20,415 nucleotides of DNA from Dissophora ornata. Its lineage: Eukaryota > Mortierellomycota > Mortierellomycetes > Mortierellales > Mortierellaceae. Both the position numbers and the translations under genes were made by a program. The first letter of the stretch is position 1. Every line of letters begins with the position of its first letter. The stretch is from assembly GCA_025201705.1 (NCBI GenBank), contig MU616887.1:13903-34317 (forward strand), read 5' to 3'. Below the pieces are notes generated by a model. The model made no database searches. It was not told where the DNA came from and was given only the letters and a program-made list of their open reading frames with translations. Of this stretch, positions 9,786-19,537 are shown in pieces.

Positions 9786-11500
9786 ATGCCTTCCAAACAG
9801 GTACTCCGCATGGCGTCTTGGCCAGTGCAACACTCTCAAAACAACACTAGCAACAGTCAACAGCAAGACTCTGCTTCGGCGTCGCGACAGGACAACAATC
9901 AAGACAATGATCTCTCCAAGAAGGGAAGCCAAACCTAGAACTGTACAAGGGCGAAGAGGAATTCATTATGCCCTTGGAGGTCGCTCCAACAAAGAAAAGC
10001 TTTTCACCATCCAATTCCAACTCGCCGGACCTGTTTCCACAGTGGGCTTCCGCTTGTTCGACGGAGACACAAAGAAATTCAGGTCGCAACAAGAAACGCA
10101 TCCTCAGCACAGTAGTCCATCGGATACCGACCACTCCCAGCACCCGGAGAAGCTTGCACGTTGGGTAAAGTACATGGCCGAGAACCAGGAAGAGGAAACG
10201 GCCCGTCAAGTCAACATCAAATCCTTGAAACAAGGAACCACCGCCGCCGCAATTAATGGCGCTCTGCGCTCTCTTCATCTGGGAACTCCAACGCATACGC
10301 CTTTGGCCCCAGCGGGGCCAATACCTGGGATGATCGACAGCAACTACAGTCCACTTCACCACCACAGAGCCGGTGGCCAGGATGGTCGTGAAGGTGGAAA
10401 CAATAGTCTTCGTTGGCCCCGACAGCGGAAGAATTACCAGACTCGGTGACTCGACTCTCGACTAAAAGCAGGAATGGAACAGGAAACTGGCAGGACTCCC
10501 AGCGGCATCACCCCACCACTTCAACTGAAATCCATGTACGACTTTCGACACCTTGCATACAACATCCCCACCAACCTTAGGAATTGGGCAGTACGGCCGA
10601 GAGGCGTATTTTATTTCACAAAGGAAGAAACCTTCGACAACGTCACGGTCAATGACTTCAACATTCAGGGCAACAATGCCACATGGCACAAAGTGGACGT
10701 TAAGCTCTGCTACGAATGCGGCTCAGCAGAACACAGGCGAGTCCAATGCCAGGACTTTGCTACCAGGATGGCCACCTGGAAGATGCGGGCGATGAGTCGC
10801 CCCGCGAAGCAGCCAGTCAGCCCTCGCAAATATCAGGGAGCAACACCACGCGCGTCTACAACCGTGGATAGACCCATCATCCCAGGACAGTCGTACGCAA
10901 ATACCGCGAGGGGACCCCTCAACAACGTCACCAATCAGCAACAACCCAAGGCTCAGGTAAGTGCTCAACAAGGGGAGAGTGAACAACAAGAACAAATGAA
11001 GCAAACAATTCAGGGCACAAAAGGAATAAATCCAAATGTTGCAGGTGGAGGTGAGGAAATCGGCTGACACAGCGTGGATGGTCAGCGAGATATATAAGTT
11101 CGTACAGGAGAGTTGTCGGCTGCAACAGCAGGAGACAGCACAAGAGGAGACTCAACAGGCAAAGAGACACAAGGGGCAGACCCTCTCGCAGCAAATCACA
11201 CCACCCTGCCAGAATCCTACCCTGCCCAGTAAAATCTCCTCCATCAACATGTCTGAGTCTAGCACCCCCCACAGTAGCAACGCGAGTGTGGCGTTCAACA
11301 CCTTCCCTCGATTTCTTTCCGACTCACAACACCAACAACAGACTCAGGGTTCCTGGGGGGACGTGTCCTCGATGTCAATCCCAAACAGCACCGGTGACAA
11401 CGGTCAATTACCTATTTTCACGCACTTGCAATACCCCACTCCGCAAGACGCGCAAGGAGTAATATTAGTGGCAGACTCTCAAACCTCATCATCTTATTAA
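9786..11500 (+). pseudogene. LINE ORF1 (nucleic-acid-binding, CCHC), frameshifted
   Basis: The likely original start is the ATG at 9786, giving a Gln/Asn/Ser-rich leader. The frame then shifts to the open stretches 9907-10449, 10474-11067 and 11036-11500. The third stretch carries CYECGSAEHRRVQC at 10708-10749, a C-x2-C-x4-H-x4-C zinc knuckle typical of LINE and gag nucleic-acid chaperones. A conserved-looking YDFRHLAYNIPTNLRNW block precedes it. The C-terminal part is Gln/Ser-rich. At least two frame changes and a stop near 10464 separate the stretches, so no full-length protein could be made. The knuckle is the firm evidence and the exact start is uncertain. Confidence 0.7.
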
Positions 11501-12480
11501 TGCGTGAGGACGTCCACACACATTTGGAAGTGCCACGGCACTTGCGGTTGGGGACGCTCAACGTTCAAGGGGGTAACGCACCTAGATTCTTTGCGGATCT
11601 AGCGGATTGGCGTGACAACGGGCTTCAGTTAGATATTGTAGCGTGTCAAGAAACAAAATTAGATCCCAACAATAAAAGGAAGAAGTGGTTGTTGCATAAT
11701 CCAGATAAAAAAAACCGAGGAGAATACCAAGGTTACTAAGCGAACGGTATCGCTCTCGACTCTGGGTTTGCGGGTGGACATGCTTTTAGGGTCATCAACA
11801 GCTATGTCCCAGCCCACTGGAGACAATCGAGTAGACGTCGTGATGACTTCGAAGCCTTACTAGAGTGGGCCAAATATCATTCATGGGTGACTTCAACAAT
11901 GTCATGGATCTTGAAGTCGACCGAGCAACAAGAGAGGGAGGAAGACTCTGTGGACCTAACAAATACGAACAGAAGACTAACAAACAGATGTCCGCTCCTG
12001 GAATGGCTGGATAACCGCCGTTTTGTTGATAGTTTTCGCAAACACAACCCGGAGCGGGCGGCCTTTACTTCCCTGACCCCGGAGATTGACCCATATTTAT
12101 GCGACGCGGAAATACAGCCGACGAGACGTCTGACCACAAGTTATCTGTTGCGGATCTGTCAATCGGAGCGTTGACCACACCCACACCTCAGCATATTTTG
12201 GACAGACACTCTACCACCTCATTGAAGGTTGACCTGCTATCAGTCAAGGAAGAGCAATGGATAAAATATGCTGATCAGCTGGAAACAACGCTTCGGACAG
12301 CAGATGCCTTGAGGTTTTTGGGGACAGGGAACAACGAGACGAGACACATACAGACATCAGCAGAACTGGAGGACCCATACCTGGACCTGATCAAGATAAA
12401 TTATGCATGGTCCTTCTTTACAAAGTCAACCTTGGATGTCGCTCTGGAAACCCTACCTCGAAAGCGAGTAGGACGAAAGA
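11500..12480 (+). pseudogene. LINE ORF2 N-terminal endonuclease (EEP) domain, broken
   Basis: The ATG at 11500 overlaps the ORF1 stop as TAATG. Landmarks of the apurinic-like endonuclease fold appear in order: LRLGTLNVQGG (about 11548), ACQETKLD (about 11641, catalytic Glu), SYVPAHW, MGDFNNVMD (11883, Asp/Asn pair) and SDHKLSV (12129-12137 for SDH, catalytic Asp-His). Breaks include a TAA at 11737-11739 and a frameshift near 11870. The helical segment that normally leads to the reverse transcriptase follows (about 12180-12480). The enzyme would nick target DNA to prime reverse transcription, but this copy cannot. Confidence 0.75.
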
Positions 12481-12933
12481 GCTTGGCCTACCGCAGTAAC
12501 ATGCAAGTTCGGAATGGCCGATATCCGCAAGATGCTCAACAAGGATATCTAGGTTGGAGTCGGAACCAACGTTGCTGGCGACTACTCTCCCTCGATCTTG
12601 GAAGCCCTTCGTGCGTCACGCACCGCCTCGGTGGCTAGGGATGTTGATACCACATTATTGGTCACAGAGCTATTCTACCTCGCCACAATCGGAGGTGCTC
12701 ACGTTGTGGAGCTCCAGGACACGATCGGAAACTTTGAGACAGGCAAGGAGTTTGATGCGATCTTGGTCAACACGTCTACCGAGAATTCACCTGTTGATGT
12801 CTTTGACCATGACACTGTCGAGACCAAGTTTGAGAAGTATTTGTTTGCTGGAGACGACCGCAACAACGAGAAGATTTACGTCCAGGGCAAGGAAATCCGT
12901 CTCCCTGGCTTGAACATTGCCGCAAGCAAGTAA
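12481..12933 (+). pseudogene. Guanine deaminase C-terminal fragment
   Basis: The plus frame 12505-12933 matches the C-terminal third of guanine deaminase (amidohydrolase superfamily, guanine to xanthine): KFGMADIRKML, then VGVGTNVAGDYSPSILEALR (the region around the metal-binding Asp; here TN rather than the usual TD), then ELFYLATIGGAHVV, IGNFETGKEFDAILVN, and KYLFAGDDRNNEKIYVQGK near the end. A TAG at 12550-12552 sits where Lys is expected and a frameshift lies near 12503. A short SNM-containing stretch upstream in another frame (about 12480-12503) may extend the match. About two thirds of the enzyme is absent, so the piece is non-functional. Confidence 0.8.
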
Positions 12934-14026
12934 AAATAGACGATTACCAATACTCTTGATATTTATTGTAGAAGGGATGATGGAGAAATGGGGGGGAGGA
13001 GGAACGAAAAATGATGAAGGGATGGGAAACGCACAAAACACACTGCTCCTTCGTCTCGTATATATGAACGTGAAAATATGTGCTGCAGTTTCTGTTCTTT
13101 CCTTCTTTTTATTTATTTTTCAATTTTCTTTTTTTCGCAAGGCGAGGAGGGTTGGCGAGAAAAATGTAGAAGGAAGAGCGAGGAGGAAACCAAGAAGAAA
13201 GTGTTTAGACAGCCCGGGTGTACCTATTTTGTATTAACACGTAACATTAAATATGTTTAGCGCTTCACGTTGCTTATGAAGAGTGCTATCATGGACCTGA
13301 AGGCAGGCATGGATATGACAGGACACCGGGAGGCCAGCTTTCTAACACAACGTTTGCATAGTGCTGGGCCTTTGACATGATTCATATAAATGGGGCGGGT
13401 TTTGATATCGGGTAACCAGCAACAATGGCACATAGAAATCTTGAGAAGTAAAGTCCATTCATTTGTGTTAATGTATCCAGTGAAGTTTGCTTTGTTCGCC
13501 ACTCCAACCACCTCCGCAATAAGCTGTGAACGGGCTTGCTCTTTTATATTTCAGAATGTATGTGCACCATCTGACGCAACGCATTCCAGAATTGGCTACT
13601 TTAGTCAGGGTCGACTGGCGGATTCCTTGCTCGAACAAGATTTGGTAATGTCGATGGCAAGGAATTACACCCCCAAAAGAGCTGAACTGGTGGGCTGCTT
13701 CGCAATAAGAAGAAGATAATGTGGGCACAATGCGTTTTTGCAGTTGGATGTCGTCGCGAATTGTCCATTTTGATGCTGCTGAGCACTTTAAACGCGATTT
13801 GTGAAGGGTGTGTATTAAACACATTTGTCTAGACGGGCCACCTGGAGATGGATGACACTTTCGCCTCCCTGCACTTTGTTGATTCATCAATTGTTTCTGA
13901 GCACACAATGTTAGGATTCGCTGTAGGAAAGTTCACTAGCTTCAGTATCCAGCAGCTTAATGGGTGCAAGAGTTTAGATGAGATATCACACTGGCTTACT
14001 GCATATTCTCTTCGTAGAGGCTCTAT
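12934..14026. other. Intergenic between the guanine deaminase fragment and the 3' end of copy B
   Basis: There is a purine-rich run (about 12970-13020), a T-rich run (about 13100-13135) and several short overlapping frames. A minus-strand frame (13257-13511) has paired Cys (CHCC and CKRC), but nothing firm supports it as a gene. The right end should contain the 3' UTR of copy B. I did not find a clear AATAAA on the minus strand there. Confidence 0.4.
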
Positions 14027-14159
14027 CTACAGCTCAGCGGGCACATCCACGACCCCGCGCTGCGATAAGAGCCGTTTATTCGCTGGGGTTAGCCCTGTCA
14101 CGCCTTTCATTGATGTATTTGACAAAGCAAGAATCTGTGGCGGGGAACGACAATGCAAC

Positions 14160-15910
14160 CGTACGCGACACTCATTTTCATTTTCAATGACCCGCCACAG
14201 TCGCACTTCCCCTCCGTAACATCCAGCGGCGACATAACTATTGGCAAGAGTTGCTCTCCAGGAGACGCTGTTTACCGCAGCGTAGTTTTGAATAACCTTG
14301 CGACATTCACCTGACGCAACATCCCACAGCCGCACTGTCTCGTCACCACTGCCAGACGCAATTTGATCTCCTTTCGGCGAATACACGACACTCTTAACAC
14401 TGTCGCTATGTCCACTCAGGGTGTGGCGGCAAGTTTCTGTTCCAACATCCCACAGCCGCACTGTGTTGTCCTCACTACCAGACGCAATCAGATCTCCTTC
14501 TGGCGAATACACAACGCTCGAAACACTGTCGCTATGGCCGCCCAAGGTGTGGCGGCATTCTCCTGTTTCAACATCCCACAGCCGCACTGTCTTGTCCTGG
14601 CTGCCAGATGCAATCTGATCTCCTTTTGGAGAAAACGCGACGCTCCTGACACCGTTGGTATGGCCGCTCAAGGTCTTGAGGTGATCTCCAGTTTTAGCAT
14701 CCCACAGCCGCACTGTCTTGTCCTGACTACCAGACGCAATCTGATTTCCATCCGGCGAATACACAACGCTCGAAACATAGCTGCTGTGGCCTTCCAAGGA
14801 CTGACTGCAATCTCCAGTTTCAACATCCCACAGTCGCACTGTCCTGTCATAACTGCCAGACGCAATCTGATCTCCTTTTGGTGAATACACAACGCTTGAA
14901 ACACAGTTTTTATGGCCGCTCAAGGTCTGACGGCAATCTCCAGTTTCAACATCCCACAGTCGCACCGTCCTGTCATGGCTGCCAGACGCAATCTGATCTC
15001 CTTTTGGCGAAAACACGACGCTGTAAACACTCCAGATATGGCCGTCTATACTGTAGTGGCGATCCCCGGTTATAACACTCCACAGCCGTACTGTTTTGTC
15101 ATCACTGCCGGATGCAATCTGATCTCCTTTTGGCGAATACACGACGCTATCAACACCGTTGGTATGGCCGCTCAAGGTCTGACGGCAATCTCCTGTTTCA
15201 ACATCCCACAGCCGCACTGTCTTGTCCTGACTGCCAGACGCAATGTCATCTCCTTCTGGCGAATATACAACGCTTGAAACATAGCTGCCATGGCCGCTCA
15301 AGGTGCGGAGGCAATCTTCTGTTTTGACATCCCACAGTCGCACCGTCCCATCCTGGCAACCGGACGCAATCTGATCTCCTTTTGGCGAACACACGACGCT
15401 GGAAACACTCGAGATATAGCCAATCAAGTTGGGACGGCATTTTCCGGTTTTAACATCCCACAGTCGCACTGTGTTGTCCAAACTGCCAGACGCAATCTGA
15501 TCTCCTTTTGGTGAATACACGACGCTGGAAACACTCCAGCCATGGCCTTTCAAGGTGTGGCCGCGATCTCCTGTTTCAACATCCCACAGCCGCACTGTAT
15601 TGTCTAAACCGCTAGACGCAATCTGAACTCCGTTCGGCGAATACGCGACGCTCAAAATACCGCTGGTATGGCCGCTCAGGGTGTGGCGACACTCTCCGAT
15701 TTCAACATCCCACAGCCGTACTTCACCGTCCTTACTGCAAGACGCAATCTGATCTCCTTTTGGCGAATACACGACGGCCGTGACTTCACGGGAATGGCCA
15801 TTCAAGGTCTTCGTTTTCTGCCAGTCCGATGTTGTATAAATGCTGATTTTACCATCTGCAAGACCGACAGCGAGAGTTTTGCCATCTGGCGAATATACGC
15901 AGCACTTCAC
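14160..15910 (-). repeat. 14-blade WD40 array of copy B, 126-bp pitch
   Basis: Blade 1 starts at 15910. Blades 2-12 are exactly 42 codons each with the core SPKGDQIASGS-D-TVRLWDVETGDC, blade 13 is 41 codons and blade 14 is divergent. Fourteen blades fit two seven-bladed propellers. The DNA itself is repetitive: ATCTGATCTCCTTTTGGCGA (plus strand) is present exactly at 14991, 15117, 15369 and 15747, spacings of 126, 252 and 378 bp, and also in copy A at 75. Such internal identity favours gain, loss and exchange of blades by recombination. Confidence 0.92.
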
Positions 15911-17752
15911 CTCGTTATTTTCCTGGAGAAATGGCAGCTCTCCGAAATCTACCCTTTCCATCTGTGCCCCGTCTAACTTAGCTCCAAGAAGCGATGCACT
16001 GCGAAGAATCACATCTGTCATGTCGGCTCCTTGTAACTGAGCATATTCAAATACCCCACGACTCAGATCCGCCCCTGGAATCCGTATGCCTTGTAAATCA
16101 GCTCCAATAAACTGCGTCCCTGATTTGACCAATATCGTGATCGCATGGGCTGCCGCTATGCAAACCGTCTCGAGCTTCGCCGTTTCTGATTTCGATCGCT
16201 CGATGACCGCCAGTAGCTGTTTCTTGAAGAGAGGTTCCTGTTGAACACGATCTGCCAAAAATCGCAGAATCGACGAATCTCTCACAAAGTTTCTGCATCC
16301 TAACGTCGATTCGAGCTCCAGCAATTCAGTGGTATCGACCGCCTCCTCACTCACGCCATGGCTCTCAAAGCCGAAATTTGAATTGACGTTCCTTCGATGT
16401 GACTCCGTTGCTGTTGTCTCCACCACCGTTGGTCCTTCTATCCCTCTGTTCCGAGGTTCAAATACCGTCCGTGCCAAACTGTATTCCAAAAGTGATTGAT
16501 GGAGGAACCGGTACTGGTCGCCGCTGCGCTTCAGAGGACAGGCCTCTCGCAAAAGTTTCGTCTTGTCCCCTTGACCAAAGAATTTCTCTTTCCACGTTTC
16601 TTTATCCTCAGATGACCGATACTCAACCACGGAACTGCCCGATTGATTCTGATAGATCGCCGTCGCCAAGTCTTTCAAATACATAATGCCTTGCTGCATG
16701 AACCCTTCACCCGACAACATCTCGAATGCTCTTTCTTCTTGGTCGCTCGCCCCCTCGAATAGCCTTTTTTTGCCGCGTTCTAGCCATTGCTCCACAAACT
16801 CGTCATACAATGAGACTCTGGTAATACGAGCCGCCGAGAGATCTTGACCTGAACCGACCATGCCTGGCAAAACACAAGGTCAGCAGGAACGGGTTCGTCA
16901 CCAGGTTTTTTAATCCCGGAATCCGATTAAGTGCATCCAAGTAGTCTTTGGTTTTCCACGGTGAACCGTTCGCTGACACAAATTGTTCGACGTAATCGTT
17001 GATCTGATTTTTAGTAAACGGTGCAATAACGGCCTCTTGAAACAGGACCGACTCTACTTGTCGGTTACGGTCAATTGGTTGGAATTGATCCCGATAGTCG
17101 GAGCCAAGGTACTCACTGCGGCAACTGATCACCATTTTGGCGCACCATTCTCCTTGCAGATTCAGTTTGTTGTTGTGCATCTGTCGGCTCTCATCATGCC
17201 CATTGCAGATCAGGGTAAACTTGCGGCTCTCCTTCAGGCCTTTTATTTGGCGCTCAGTGAAGCCTGAATCCTGTAGTTGTTTGGCGATCATATTATTCTC
17301 GGGATTTTGGATAGCTGCCAACGTGACAAAGAGTGGGATCCGACCGGCATTTTTCTTGTACTTGTTCCACAGCTCGCATTCGAGCTCCTGGTTAAATGTA
17401 GATTTTCCCGCTCCAGAATCGCCAAGCAACAAAAATACCTTTCTCTCGCTCCCAAGGAACTCATTGACCTTATCCATCAAAGGGAAAAGTATATCATTGC
17501 TGGTTTTGAAGCTGGCCTTGGCTTGTGGTGAAATATACACGGATTTGCTTCTTTCTCTCAACCGTCGAATTTTGAGTTGGCACAAAAGTGTTTCGGTTTC
17601 TTGGACACGGTCAATCAAGGACGTAGACAACAGTGATGGCGAGTCGACCTTCAATGGATGTGCACCTGGAACGCCCTCTCGACACATTCGGAAGAGCGCC
17701 TGCTTCTTGTCATCCCCATTTATTTCCAACTCCTGGAGCAAGGCTTCGACCT

Positions 17753-17840
17753 CTGAAGCATTTCAATGAGCCTATATGTTAGTATTTGATTACACATCGT
17801 TAAGTATTGAAAACAGTCATTTTCACTTCTTTACTCGTAC
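17753..17840 (-). other. Intron 2 of copy B (88 bp, phase 1)
   Basis: The donor is GTACGA after GCTAG, the acceptor is TGCTTCAG, and a TACTAACAT branch-like motif is present. The join forms a GAG codon and continues into the NACHT exon frame. The splice sites look usable even though the gene is broken elsewhere. Confidence 0.85.
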
Positions 17841-19132
17841 CTAGCGTTTCACTTCTGGGCGTATTAGACAGCTGCATAAGAATATCAAGGATTAATTGCT
17901 TGATATTGGTATGATAGCTCTAGGCTTCGTCGTGTTGATACATCTCCCCAAGAAACGCCACAGCGCTTGTTCGAGAGTCGTCGTCGCATTGCTCATTGGC
18001 TGCAAGCTTGCCGAGACGCTGACATATTCCCCATTGAAATGTTGGATCTCGCCGGCAAGGCGCTTCACAGACCAGTCTCTTGAACTTGATGAGATGGCCA
18101 TTTCGGAGCAAGACATCTGCACCACGTAATGCCGGATACCAGGCACGTTTACGATTGAAGTTCAATCCTTCGTTGAGAGCCCTTACAAATTGTTGTCCAC
18201 TCTTGAGCAGAGTACTAGCGTCTTCATACGCGCTTTTGGCTAATGAAAAGACCCCCCTTTCTCCGGCAAGACCTTCTTGAATATGGCGCAAGCTTTCCAC
18301 AAACTGGTTGAGATCCAAGCCTTTAACTTCGCTCACCAACCCCGCAACTCCATTGATCAACTTTCCTGTACGCCGCTGTGTAGCTTGCCACGGAGTCTCG
18401 TCATCTGGGACATAGAGTAATGCTTGAGAGGCATAGGCGGCTTGATAGACCAGGTACGGGTCGGTGTCGCCTTGTAGCTTATGCAAATAGGCAGCGAGAG
18501 GTGCATGGAACTTTTCACGAGATAGACCCTTGATCTTGGTGTCAGCCATAGCATCCAAGACCCGTGATACCGACAAAGTTAATTGGTTGATGTAGTCTGG
18601 CGACTGTTTGTAAGTATCCATTAAGCGGCTACTGATGAGTTCTAGTATCTTGACTAGATCATCGGCGTTGACGTGGCCGGGACTGGAGGGTTGGACCAGC
18701 TGTGACAGTCCTTCGAGTAGGTGGAAATCCAGCGACTCTGACTGCTCGATGCCATGCAACAACAGTTGGAGTAATTTTTGAAATTCGGGTTTCTCAAGAA
18801 CCGGGACCAGACACATGACTTCTGCGACCACATTTGCATTCTTGAGGTCATCATAAGCGAATTCCTTGACTATGTTGACCGCCAGCATTTTCAACCTTTC
18901 GCGCTCATTTGTATCATGTTCAATAGCCTTTTGCCAGTCGCGCTCTGACTGATCGAGTGCGTCGTCATTGAATTGCTCAGGTTGTATAAGGGTGATGCAG
19001 TGAACGAGCTGGGATATGTTCTTGAAACGGCCGTCGACTTTTGGCAACTTGTTTATGTCAGGAGGTTGACCCATGTTCTTTGCAAAAATACGCGGGGGGA
19101 CTGTTGCAATGTCGCGCAACTGAACCCGGCCC

Positions 19133-19220
19133 CTGTAGTACGTTGATTTTGCAGCACCCTAGTACAGTTAGATATACGAGTATTGTACGTCCAACAAGAA
19201 AACCATTGATGCTTACTTAC
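19133..19220 (-). other. Intron 1 of copy B (88 bp, phase 2)
   Basis: The donor is GTAAGT after TGG-GG, the acceptor is TACTACAG, and CTAAC lies inside. The join gives an uninterrupted frame into RDIATVPPRIF. It is in the same place as intron 1 of copy A. Confidence 0.85.
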
Positions 19221-19537
19221 CCCCATCTATGTTCATTCATGTAGCTTGTTTCTGCTTTGTCGCTACTCCCCAGGCGGCGCCACAGCTGACCAATCTCAAA
19301 ATGGGTGGCAGCAATCTCATTGCACATGGTTCGATCCTCATCCCACGAAGAAGACAAAAGAGTCTTCCTCTCGGATCTTTTGATGCGGTGCAACATGCCT
19401 TCTGCCTCACCGCAATTCGTCAGAGCAAGTTTGGAATTTTTTGTACTTCGCGCAATCTCCAAATAATCCTTCGCAGTCTCCAGTGCTTCTTGCGGCGAGA
19501 GAGCGCTTTGAACTTTCCACTTTGCCTTGTTAAGCAT

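Larger units (their letters stand above)
9786..12480 (+). mobile_element. LINE (non-LTR) retrotransposon, 5' part only, decayed
   Basis: The order is ORF1 with a CCHC knuckle, then ORF2 starting with an exonuclease-endonuclease-phosphatase type domain, which is the layout of endonuclease-bearing fungal LINEs. Sequence homology stops a little after the endonuclease. No reverse transcriptase (no FADD-type box) and no poly-A end are seen. This is the reverse of the usual 5' truncation of LINE copies, so the 3' part was probably lost by later deletion or recombination. Both reading frames are broken. Confidence 0.75.
14027..19537 (-). pseudogene. NACHT / pentapeptide / WD40 STAND (NLR-like) gene, copy B, with a nonsense codon and a frameshift
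   Basis: The exons are 19537-19221, 19132-17841 and 17752-14027, with the same splice layout as copy A. I chose the ATG at 19537 because it aligns with the ATG of copy A and both first exons then encode 106 residues including the junction codon. The order is a TPR-like exon, a helical region, NACHT with GDSGAGKS at 17400-17423, pentapeptide repeats (about 16102-15932), 14 WD40 blades (15910 to about 14160) and a tail of about 45 residues. Exon 2 has TAG at 17920-17922 where copy A has TGG (Trp), which would end the protein after about 509 residues. An 8-bp loss near 16873, relative to copy A, shifts the frame right after NPFLLTL. The Walker B motif reads LICNGHDE, with Asn for the first Asp. 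Two independent lesions make a pseudogene likely; each should be checked against reads. Confidence 0.85.

Noticed and set aside
12598..12933. Guanine deaminase fragment as a complete small gene
   Set aside because: The similarity continues upstream through a stop codon. The enzyme's N-terminal metal-binding part is absent, so this is a fragment.
13257..13908. Minus-strand Cys-rich frame as an F-box or zinc-binding protein
   Set aside because: The paired Cys pattern is weak, the flanking frames are broken and overlap a plus-strand frame of similar length, and no family could be named.
14160..15910. CRISPR-like or satellite array
   Set aside because: The 126-bp period is a coding multiple of 42 residues with WD40 sequence. 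There are no spacer-like unique segments, and the context is eukaryotic.
14363..15976. Long plus-strand frames (65-173 codons) with recurring FNIPQPHC / NLISFWRIH-like units
   Set aside because: They are the antisense of the minus-strand WD40 repeats. The periodicity comes from the 126-bp blades, and the coding evidence (WD40 core, splice-consistent exons) is on the minus strand.
14027..17741. Two separate genes: a 312-codon NACHT protein and a 947-codon WD40 protein
   Set aside because: Copy A encodes both in one frame. The overlap in copy B is explained by an 8-bp deletion near 16873, so they are halves of one broken gene.
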